Part shown: positions 1 through 5,905 of the stretch, in pieces
Numbering within the stretch: the stretch's first letter is position 1
How the letters are laid out: every line of letters begins with the position of its first letter
Position numbers and translations under genes: made by a program
Source of the DNA: DATJQF01 sp035505995
GTDB lineage: Bacteria; Bacteroidota; Bacteroidia; Bacteroidales; FEN-979
Reading direction: 5' to 3'
Length of the DNA stretch: 8,710 nt
NCBI GenBank assembly: GCA_035505995.1
Contig: DATJQF010000001.1
Coordinates: 1-8,710 of the forward strand
The notes under the pieces: generated by a model
What the model was told of the DNA's origin: nothing
The model's input: only the letters and a program-made list of their open reading frames with translations
Database searches by the model: none

Positions 1-1185
1 TTCCCCGACCGTTCCCACGCAGTCAAACGGACGGGTTTCGGAATTTCCGGTCAGATCATCCAGGACCTGGATCAGGGTGGGATCTGCGAACAGATCCCTT
101 CCGAAGATCTTATGGAGCTGCTCCTTGCCGAGGAAGGGTGCCAGGACAATATAGGTAAACAGGCATTTTGCGCATTTTCCGCACCAGGTATCGGTCTTGC
201 TCCCCGCATTGCAGCTTTTGAATACCGGGAAATACTGCGGGAAAGAAGAGAAGAGGCTGGCGATCTGCAGCTCGTTCAGCGGCCGCAGGAAGCTGAAATA
301 TTCAATATCCCGGGTGATGAATTCCGAAACATACTGCCGGAAATCCCTTTCAAACTCCATCGTTTTGGAGTACTGGTGATTGATGCCCGTCGCTTTGATG
401 GTGGCTTCATTGGCGGAAGACTCGTTGGAGAGCGCGATATACCGTTTGCCGGTGAGTGCCGCCGCCAGCAGCGTGATAAAAGCCAGGAGCGCCGAAAACG
501 GGGTGTGGCCGTTCAGGTACCCTTCCTCATTCAGCTTCAGTAAGAGAGGATCGATGGTTCGCTGTACGTTGACGTATTGGTCCTCCCCGAGTCCTTTCGA
601 CCTCAGGGTTCCCAGGCTGGCTTCCCGGGGATTCAGGATCATCGGGAGGCTTCCGGGCAGGCTGCCCAGCAGTTCCAGGGTTACCGCCGAGTCTTTGCCG
701 CCACCCACCGGGATCAGGGTGCTTTCGTCGGTCGACAGGGAGAATGGGGGCAATTTCTTCTCTTTGCCGGGAATGATCTCTACGAAATCATTTTCCGGGA
801 TCCGGATCGAATTGAGATAGAAAAATTCCCCCAGCCCCTTGTAGATAAGATTTTTCCACCAGCGGATCTGGCGGCTTGATAACGCGTATTTTTTGATCAG
901 GATCTTTTCCGGGCAGGCGGCTTTCCAGTAGCTGATCATTTCCGCCATCCCGATATGAAAGAGGAGATGCTCCAAAGCCGCGGGATCAGGTCGCTCCGGG
1001 AGGTAAAAGGACCTCGAGGGAATGAAGAGGGAAGGCTCGAACTGCCACGTGCCGGAAAGGTCGAAATGATAGCGGACCTGCAATCCCTCCGAATGCCTCG
1101 TATAATCGAATCCTTCGTAAGAGAAAAAAGGGAACCGTTTGCGAAATTTCAGAAATTTTTCTTCGTTATTCGCTTTAGAGCTCAA
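1..1185 (-). CDS. murL: MurL-like UDP-MurNAc-L-Ala-L-Glu epimerase, 3' end missing
   Basis: I see 395 codons in one open minus-strand frame, cut by the left window edge. MurL proteins, as I recall, are about 450 residues, so most of the gene is present. Family hallmarks, numbered from the TTG start: a SYWKAACP stretch near residue 90, the ATP-pyrophosphatase-like loop GGGKDS (161-166), SNESSAN (253-259), NHQYSK shortly after it, and a cysteine group SCN/WCGKCAKC (C325, C335, C338, C341) that could bind metal. In Xanthomonas, MurL epimerises the terminal L-Glu of UDP-MurNAc-L-Ala-L-Glu to D-Glu in an ATP-dependent way, after MurD2 adds L-Glu; this is a cytoplasmic peptidoglycan route bypassing glutamate racemase. 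Start choice: the nearest upstream in-frame stop is at 1192-1194, and between it and the conserved N-terminal region there is no ATG; TTG at 1183-1185 is the best candidate. It diverges from yqgE. Family membership is firm; the exact substrate in this organism is inferred. Confidence 0.78.
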   Translation of the reverse strand, partial: MSSKANNEEKFLKFRKRFPFFSYEGFDYTRHSEGLQVRYHFDLSGTWQFEPSLFIPSRSFYLPERPDPAALEHLLFHIGMAEMISYWKAACPEKILIKKYALSSRQIRWWKNLIYKGLGEFFYLNSIRIPENDFVEIIPGKEKKLPPFSLSTDESTLIPVGGGKDSAVTLELLGSLPGSLPMILNPREASLGTLRSKGLGEDQYVNVQRTIDPLLLKLNEEGYLNGHTPFSALLAFITLLAAALTGKRYIALSNESSANEATIKATGINHQYSKTMEFERDFRQYVSEFITRDIEYFSFLRPLNELQIASLFSSFPQYFPVFKSCNAGSKTDTWCGKCAKCLFTYIVLAPFLGKEQLHKIFGRDLFADPTLIQVLDDLTGNSETRPFDCVGTVGE

Positions 1186-1192
1186 TTGATAT

Positions 1193-1200
1193 TATATTTG
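1193..1200 (+). promoter_or_regulatory. Candidate Bacteroidota -7 box for yqgE
   Basis: TATATTTG is an exact match to the -7 consensus TAnnTTTG. It predicts a transcript start near 1207 and a leader of about 30 bases before the ATG at 1239. No clear -33 element is visible. The box lies only 13 bases from the opposing candidate box for murL, so the two promoters would overlap and face each other. Confidence 0.45.
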
Positions 1201-1213
1201 CTGCAATAGGTAA

Positions 1214-1221
1214 CAAAAGTA
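1214..1221 (-). promoter_or_regulatory. Candidate Bacteroidota -7 box for the murL-like gene
   Basis: Read on the minus strand this is TACTTTTG, an exact match to TAnnTTTG. It would place the transcript start near 1207, about 22 bases before the TTG start. I see no convincing -33 TTG element, so the call rests on the -7 box and its position. Confidence 0.4.
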
Positions 1222-1238
1222 ATAATTTGGGCTTAAAA

Positions 1239-1799
1239 ATGCCGAAAACTCTCCTGAAACCGAAACAGGGGATCCTGCTGATCTCCGAGCCGTCGTTGAG
1301 GGATTTTTATTTCCGGCAATCGGTGGTGCTGCTGGCCGAACATAACGAGGAGGGTTCCTTCGGGATCATCATCAACAAGCCCATCGAAACCCGCCTGAAC
1401 GAGGTCCTGAAAGAATTCCCTGATTTTGATTTCCCGGTGTACCTGGGAGGACCGGTGAAGACCGACAGCCTCTTTTTCATCCATACCAAGGAGAATATCG
1501 ACAACAGCATGAGGATCTTCAAAGGTCTCTACTGGGGCGGTGACATCGAGATGATCCGGGTCATGCTGGAAACCGGGCAGATCTCTGAAAATGAGATCCG
1601 CTTTTTCATCGGGTATGCCGGCTGGAACCCCAAGCAGCTGGACCGCGAGATCAGCGAGAAATCCTGGGTGCTTTCCCATACCAACGTGGAAGAGGTGATC
1701 ACTTCCCGTCCCGAAAATCTCTGGCGCGACCATCTTCGCAATATGGGCAAAGATTATGCGATCTGGTCGAACTTCCCGCAGGATCCCTCTTTCAATTAA
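1239..1799 (+). CDS. yqgE: YqgE/AlgH family protein (DUF179)
   Basis: The product is 186 residues, the usual size for this single-domain soluble family. Recognisable conserved blocks are GILLISEP near the N-terminus (11-18), FGIIINKP (41-48), YLGGPV (68-73), GLYWGGD (96-102) and FFIGYAGW (122-129). The family is widespread; AlgH was linked genetically to alginate production in Pseudomonas, but no biochemical activity is firmly established, so I assign none. The reading frame also allows a TTG start at 1227, adding four residues (MGLK). I prefer the ATG at 1239, because the protein then begins just before the conserved GILLISEP block. There is no Shine-Dalgarno sequence. The gene is followed by a 133-base gap before hpdB and is probably transcribed on its own. 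Confidence 0.92.
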   Translation: MPKTLLKPKQGILLISEPSLRDFYFRQSVVLLAEHNEEGSFGIIINKPIETRLNEVLKEFPDFDFPVYLGGPVKTDSLFFIHTKENIDNSMRIFKGLYWGGDIEMIRVMLETGQISENEIRFFIGYAGWNPKQLDREISEKSWVLSHTNVEEVITSRPENLWRDHLRNMGKDYAIWSNFPQDPSFN

Positions 1800-1803
1800 A
1801 TGA

Positions 1804-1850
1804 TGCCGTGGTGCCGTGGTGAAAACGATCGTCACGACCTTCGTCACGAC
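1804..1850. repeat. Two short direct repeats in the yqgE-hpdB gap
   Basis: TGCCGTGG occurs twice in tandem (1804-1811 and 1812-1819). It is followed by TCGTCACGAC twice with a 12-base period (1829-1838 and 1841-1850). They sit just after the yqgE stop codon. The sequence is GC-richer than the AT-rich promoter region that follows. No coding function is evident. Confidence 0.6.
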
Positions 1851-1880
1851 ATTCATCCTGCCTATATATATAAAAAAATA

Positions 1881-1894
1881 AATATCCGGATATT
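1881..1894. promoter_or_regulatory. Perfect 14-bp palindrome, candidate operator of hpdBCA
   Basis: AATATCCGGATATT equals its own reverse complement. Its centre is about 34 bases upstream of the transcript start predicted from the -7 box at 1908-1915, so a protein bound there would cover the -33 region of the hpd promoter. This placement suits a repressor, or an activator acting at the promoter. No regulator gene is seen in the window, so the ligand and protein are unknown. Confidence 0.35.
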
Positions 1895-1907
1895 ACCGGC
1901 TTTTTTA

Positions 1908-1915
1908 TATTTTTG
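1908..1915 (+). promoter_or_regulatory. Candidate Bacteroidota -7 box for hpdBCA
   Basis: TATTTTTG matches TAnnTTTG exactly. The predicted transcript start near 1922 leaves a very short leader of about 11 bases before the hpdB ATG at 1933. The surroundings are T-rich, so a chance match is possible. I see no TTG at the expected -33 distance; that place is taken by the palindrome. Confidence 0.4.
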
Positions 1916-1932
1916 TCTGTTATTCATTTCCC

Positions 1933-4638
1933 ATGAACACTCCCCGAAATAAGAACGAAGCGGCGTCGTCCTCCCCTGCCCCGGTTGAGGATATCAACTA
2001 TTACGGAAGCCGGCCCGGAGGCGGGGTGGTCGAGCGGGAACAAAAGCCCAGGCCGGGTCCCCGGTCAGAAGCCGCCCGCGAAAGGTACTTTGAGGCAAAG
2101 TCATCGGTCTCGATGGAATTTCCTTACTGGTACACCCGCCGCTGGGAAGAGCTGGAGGGGGAGATCCCGATCGTACGCAGGGCGGAAGCCCTGAGATCCG
2201 GGTTCGAGCATCTGACACCGGTCATCTATCCGGGAGAGATCCTGGTGATGGGAAAAGCAGCCTACCTCCGGGGGTCGTACCCGATGCCCTGGCTCTCGGA
2301 ATCATTTTTCATGGCTTCGGAAGACCAGCTCTACCGGGAAGCGCTGGAGGCGGGAAAAGTCTCGGCCGACCAGTTTACCACAGTTGGAAAAGGAGGGGGC
2401 AATGTGACGAAAAGCGCCGGTAACGTGGTCTCCATTGCCGGTAAGTTCGGGATCCGGGTAGAGGAAATGCCGGCATTGCTGGAGATTGCAAAGCGATGGA
2501 AGAATAAGTCGGTAGAGGACATCGGCCATAAATATGAGCAATTCGTCCCCGGGTACCGGGAGAAGGAAGCCCTGATGCGGTCGGTGATCTGCATGTTCGA
2601 CAGCGGCTATACCTTACCCCAGGGCCGGGAAGTCATGAACTATTTCTACCCCCTGCAATACGGGATCGATGGCATCCTCGATATTTGCCGCCGTTCCGTT
2701 TCAGAAACCGCCGGACAGCCCGATATGGACCGCATCTATTTCTACCGGGCCGTCGAGCTGGTGCTGCTCGGGATCCGGCAATGGATCCTGAATTATGCGG
2801 CGGAAGCCTCCTGCCTGGCCGGACTGGAGAAGGATCCGGTGCGGAAAGAAGAATATGGGGAAACCGCCGAAAGGCTGCAATGGCTTGCGTCCCAACCTCC
2901 CCGGGGATTTCACGATGCCCTGCAGCTGGTCTGGATCTTCCATACCGCGGTGCTCAACGAAGATGCCATTTCCGGGCTTTCTCCCGGTCGGGTGGGACAG
3001 GTCCTGTTTCCTTTCTGGAAAAGGGATATGGAACAGGGCAGGATCTCCCGCGAAAAGACCCTGGAGCTGCTGGAATGCATGCGGATGAAATTCACGGAGA
3101 TCGATTGCTTCGCCTCGACCGGAGTCGTGGGAGGTGTGCTTTCCGGCAATACCTTCAATAATCTTTGCCTGGGAGGACAATTAAAGGACGGCTCTTCCGC
3201 TGCGAACGAGCTCGAGAGGCTGATCCTGGAAGCCGGGATCCGGTGCGATACTCCCCAGCCTACGCTGTCGTTGCTCTATGATGAAAAGCTGCCGGAAGAT
3301 TTCCTGCTGAAGGGGATCGAATGCACCAAGATCGGTACGGGATACCCGGCCTGGGTCAACAACCAGACGGCCATGGAATTCCTGCTGGGAAATTATGGTC
3401 ATGAAGGGCTGCAGCTGGAAGAAGCCCGTGCCTGGTCCATCGGAGGCTGCCTCGAAACCTCCCCGGGAAGCTGGATGCCGCTTACCCTCGACGGGGAAAC
3501 CCATTGGATCCCGGGAGGATCGGCTCCGGCCACCAGCGTCGGCGTACATTTCCTGTCCCTTCCGAAGATCCTGGAGGTGACCCTGTTCGACGGCATGGAC
3601 ATGAGGACCGGCGAACGGGTGTTCCCTTCCCATGGCTATCGTCTCGATTCCTATGATGAATTATGGAGCGCTTTTAAGAAATATTTCCACCGGGCCGTCG
3701 AAGTGCTTACGCTTACCAACAATATCCAGCACGATGCCTGGCGGAAGATCTCCCCTTCCGTGATCAATTCCATGCTGAAGCCGGATTGCCTGGACCGCGG
3801 AAAGGATATCGGGCAAATGGGCTGCCGTTTCAACACGACCTTCAACGTGGAAAGCTGCGGAACGTCCAACCTCATCAATTCCCTCGCCTCACTGAAAAAG
3901 AATGTATATTCCGACGGGCGCTATACCCTCGATGAATACCGCAAGGCGATTCTGGTCAACTTCGGGTTTAAGACTGCCCAGGAAACCGGGTCCTACTCCC
4001 TGATCGACCAGGTTCCCACCGCATCTTACCATACCTGGAAGAATATCCACAAGTTCAGCCTGGAGGCGCCCAAATACGGCAATGATGATCCTTTCGTGGA
4101 CAGCATCATGAAGGAATGGGAGGAGTGGTTCTGCGCAATGACCCATGAATTCAAATCGCTGTATGGTCAGCCGCTGTACGCCTGCCAGATCTCCGTATCA
4201 ACCCACGGCCCCATGGGAGCGGTAACACTGGCATCCGCCGACGGAAGATTGAGCGGAACCACCTTTTCCGACGGTTCGGTATCAGCCTATCCCGGGACGG
4301 ATCGCCAGGGTCCCTATGCCCTGTTCAATTCCGCTTCCTGCTGGAACCATGCGCTGTCGCAGAATTCCCAGCTGAACATGAAGATCCACCCGTCGGTGGT
4401 GAAAGGCCGGGAAGGTGCCCGGAAATTCCTGGAGCTGATCCGGGCCTACATGAGGAAAGGAGGATTTCACGTTCAGTTCAATATCGTCGATTCCCGGATG
4501 CTCCGGCAGGCTCAGCAGGAACCCGAAAAATTCCGCAGCCTTCTCGTGCGCGTTGCCGGGTTCACCCAGTACTGGGTCGAACTCGGGAAACAGATCCAGG
4601 ATGAAGTGATCGCCCGGACCGAATACGAAGAGCTGTAA
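1933..4638 (+). CDS. hpdB: 4-hydroxyphenylacetate decarboxylase, glycyl radical (large) subunit
   Basis: This 901-residue glycyl radical enzyme should decarboxylate 4-hydroxyphenylacetate to p-cresol in the anaerobic cytoplasm, as a complex with HpdC. The length is nearly that of the clostridial enzyme. The C-terminal radical motif RVAGFTQYW carries Gly876. The thiyl-radical cysteine is Cys506 in GGCLETSPG, with Glu508 two residues on. His539 (VGVHF) and Glu640 (NVESCGT), which from memory correspond to the residues contacting the phenol hydroxyl in the clostridial enzyme, are both present, as are Ser347 (AISGLS) and Phe408 (GNTFN). All lie exactly three residues after their recalled clostridial positions (503, 505, 536, 637, 344, 405; radical glycine 873). 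The N-terminal 60 residues are the least conserved. The adjacent hpdC-like gene separates this system from pyruvate formate-lyase, choline lyase and benzylsuccinate synthase systems. Phenylacetate or indoleacetate decarboxylase are the nearest alternatives; Glu640 argues against them. An AT-rich 133-base region with a palindrome and promoter box precedes the ATG. Confidence 0.93.
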   Translation: MNTPRNKNEAASSSPAPVEDINYYGSRPGGGVVEREQKPRPGPRSEAARERYFEAKSSVSMEFPYWYTRRWEELEGEIPIVRRAEALRSGFEHLTPVIYPGEILVMGKAAYLRGSYPMPWLSESFFMASEDQLYREALEAGKVSADQFTTVGKGGGNVTKSAGNVVSIAGKFGIRVEEMPALLEIAKRWKNKSVEDIGHKYEQFVPGYREKEALMRSVICMFDSGYTLPQGREVMNYFYPLQYGIDGILDICRRSVSETAGQPDMDRIYFYRAVELVLLGIRQWILNYAAEASCLAGLEKDPVRKEEYGETAERLQWLASQPPRGFHDALQLVWIFHTAVLNEDAISGLSPGRVGQVLFPFWKRDMEQGRISREKTLELLECMRMKFTEIDCFASTGVVGGVLSGNTFNNLCLGGQLKDGSSAANELERLILEAGIRCDTPQPTLSLLYDEKLPEDFLLKGIECTKIGTGYPAWVNNQTAMEFLLGNYGHEGLQLEEARAWSIGGCLETSPGSWMPLTLDGETHWIPGGSAPATSVGVHFLSLPKILEVTLFDGMDMRTGERVFPSHGYRLDSYDELWSAFKKYFHRAVEVLTLTNNIQHDAWRKISPSVINSMLKPDCLDRGKDIGQMGCRFNTTFNVESCGTSNLINSLASLKKNVYSDGRYTLDEYRKAILVNFGFKTAQETGSYSLIDQVPTASYHTWKNIHKFSLEAPKYGNDDPFVDSIMKEWEEWFCAMTHEFKSLYGQPLYACQISVSTHGPMGAVTLASADGRLSGTTFSDGSVSAYPGTDRQGPYALFNSASCWNHALSQNSQLNMKIHPSVVKGREGARKFLELIRAYMRKGGFHVQFNIVDSRMLRQAQQEPEKFRSLLVRVAGFTQYWVELGKQIQDEVIARTEYEEL

Positions 4639-4659
4639 CAATTACAAGGTACGAACTGT

Positions 4660-4678
4660 GAAACCCGAAACCCGAAAC
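4660..4678 (+). repeat. GAAACCC tandem repeat in the hpdB-hpdC gap
   Basis: Two full copies and one partial copy of the heptamer GAAACCC lie in the 51-base gap between the hpdB stop and the hpdC start. The region is followed by an A-rich stretch directly before the hpdC ATG. It lacks a stable hairpin and a T-tract, so I do not call it a terminator. Confidence 0.5.
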
Positions 4679-4689
4679 AACAAAAAATT

Positions 4690-4941
4690 ATGACCTCCTG
4701 TTCGAACTGTAAATATTACCTTCCGGTCGACGTCTTCAAAGGGATCTGCAAGCTGACGCAAAAACAGGTGACCCCGGAAGATACGGCCTGCGAGGGTTTT
4801 GACCGCCTCCCCAAATGCCGGTTCTGCAAAAACTATATCCCGGATAAGGAATTCCTGGGGAAATGCAAAGGGTATGAGCTGGCTTACCCGGACATGCCGG
4901 CAATCCATTGCGCACAGTTCGAATGGTACACCCGGAACTGA
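4690..4941 (+). CDS. hpdC: 4-hydroxyphenylacetate decarboxylase, small Fe-S subunit
   Basis: This 83-residue protein matches HpdC, the small subunit found in this class of glycyl radical decarboxylases. The subunit carries two [4Fe-4S] clusters and is needed for complex formation and regulation of the large subunit. Eight cysteines form two similar sets: C4, C7, C20, C34 and C43, C46, C59, C74. The halves look like an internal duplication, CxxCKxYxP(x6)GxCK in both (4-21 and 43-60), with the same CX2CX12C spacing. Clostridial HpdC, as I remember it, has His at the position of Cys4, giving a His/Cys3 site; here both sites would be all-cysteine. The motif KCRFCKNY and the spacing to the last Cys also resemble the clostridial subunit. 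The gene lies 51 bases after hpdB and overlaps the hpdA start, as expected for an operon. The start is the only sensible ATG, with A-rich sequence but no Shine-Dalgarno sequence before it. Confidence 0.9.
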   Translation: MTSCSNCKYYLPVDVFKGICKLTQKQVTPEDTACEGFDRLPKCRFCKNYIPDKEFLGKCKGYELAYPDMPAIHCAQFEWYTRN

Positions 4942-5858
4942 ACGGCGGCTTTATCTTTGACATCCAGGGATTCTCGCTTCACGACGGACCCGGATGCCGG
5001 ACGCTGATCTTCCTCAAAGGCTGCTCTCTTCATTGCGAATGGTGCTCCAATCCCGAAGGGATCAGGCCATTTCCCGAGCCTCTCTACAACCCCTCCAAAT
5101 GCCTGCTCGACGACCTCTGTATCCGGGCCTGCCCTTCTTCAGCCATAACCAGGTCGGGAAACGTACTGGAAATCGACCGGGAGCCCTGCCGGACCTGCAC
5201 CGGGTTCTACTGCGCGGAAGCGTGCTGCTCTTCCGCCCTGAAAAAAGGAGGCGATTTCATTTCCACCCGGGAACTGATGAGAAAAATAAACCGGGACCGG
5301 CAATACTGGGGCGCCAGCGGGGGAATCACCCTCACCGGCGGTGAACCGTTTGTCCAGCCGGAATTCACCCGGGATATCCTGAAGACCTGCTACGATTCTC
5401 TAATCCATACGGCGGTGGAAACCTGCGGGAATGTTCCCTGGGCGGATATTGAAATGTCGCTTCCCTGGTTGGAATGGATCTTTTACGACCTGAAGCATAT
5501 GGATCCGGATCAGCATAAAGCCATGACCGGGTCAGGGAACCGGCGGATCCTGGCCAATGCAAAAAAGCTGGCGCAGGAATTCCCGGGGAGACTGGTTTTC
5601 CGGATGCCGGTCATTCCGGGGTATAACGACGACCCCTCGCACCTGAAGCGAATGGCAGAATTCATTGCCTCCACAGGGAAGGAGGAGATCAACCTGCTCC
5701 CCCTGCACCATCTCGGCAGGGAAAAGCATTCTCTGACCGGGCGCGCGTATTATACGCAGGAGTATTCCGTTCCCTCCCGCATCGACCTGACCGGCATACA
5801 GGATCTTTTTACCTCAACCGGCATCACCTGCTATATAGGCAGTGACACCCCGTTCTGA
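4923..5858 (+). CDS. hpdA: 4-hydroxyphenylacetate decarboxylase activase, radical SAM enzyme
   Basis: A 311-residue glycyl-radical-enzyme activase. It should reductively cleave S-adenosylmethionine and abstract hydrogen from Gly876 of HpdB. The radical-SAM cluster motif is CSLHCEWC (C34, C38, C41), preceded by the activase signature FSLHDGPGCRT (17-27). A ferredoxin-like insert follows: C60, C66, C70 and C89, C92, C97, C101. TGGEP, the SAM-binding glycine-rich motif, lies near residue 141. The C-terminal stretch GITCYIG resembles clostridial HpdA as I recall it. In the first insert motif, the second ferredoxin cysteine is replaced by Asp63 (C60-x2-D63-x2-C66-x3-C70). Start choice: ATG at 4923 gives a 19-base overlap with hpdC, which suggests translational coupling. 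A TTG at 4908 would add five residues and overlap more; the ATG is more likely. The gene is the last of hpdBCA, and its stop is 47 bases before the channel gene, with no terminator between them. Confidence 0.92.
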   Translation: MVHPELNGGFIFDIQGFSLHDGPGCRTLIFLKGCSLHCEWCSNPEGIRPFPEPLYNPSKCLLDDLCIRACPSSAITRSGNVLEIDREPCRTCTGFYCAEACCSSALKKGGDFISTRELMRKINRDRQYWGASGGITLTGGEPFVQPEFTRDILKTCYDSLIHTAVETCGNVPWADIEMSLPWLEWIFYDLKHMDPDQHKAMTGSGNRRILANAKKLAQEFPGRLVFRMPVIPGYNDDPSHLKRMAEFIASTGKEEINLLPLHHLGREKHSLTGRAYYTQEYSVPSRIDLTGIQDLFTSTGITCYIGSDTPF

Positions 5859-5905
5859 GCATCCGGAAATTATTTATACATTTATCCCGTGACAACCTTC
5901 CCCCT

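Noticed and set aside
112..543. Plus-strand 143-codon open frame with several overlapping plus-strand frames to 1209
   Set aside because: The opposite strand encodes the MurL-like protein with clear family motifs throughout; these plus-strand frames have no recognisable domain and are shadows.
1233..1856. Minus-strand 207-codon open frame opposite yqgE
   Set aside because: It covers almost exactly the yqgE gene, whose plus-strand product is a clear family member; the antisense product shows no recognisable motif.
1886..1906. CCGG-N6-CCGG followed by CTTTTTT, as a terminator of yqgE
   Set aside because: The stem would be only 4 bp, with mismatches beyond it. The 14-bp palindrome in an operator-like position and the -7 box explain the region better; a weak terminator cannot be excluded.
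2685..3180. Frames of about 158 codons on both strands inside hpdB
   Set aside because: They lie wholly inside a conserved glycyl radical enzyme gene and give low-complexity, Arg/Gly/Pro-rich translations typical of shadow frames in GC-rich DNA.
1933..4638. Pyruvate formate-lyase, choline lyase or benzylsuccinate synthase identity for the glycyl radical enzyme
   Set aside because: The GGCLETSPG active-site context, the conserved His539 and Glu640, and the adjacent HpdC-type subunit fit the 4-hydroxyphenylacetate decarboxylase class instead.
5877..5884. TACATTTA as a promoter box of the channel gene
   Set aside because: It misses the final G of TAnnTTTG and has no -33 partner; too weak to list as a promoter.
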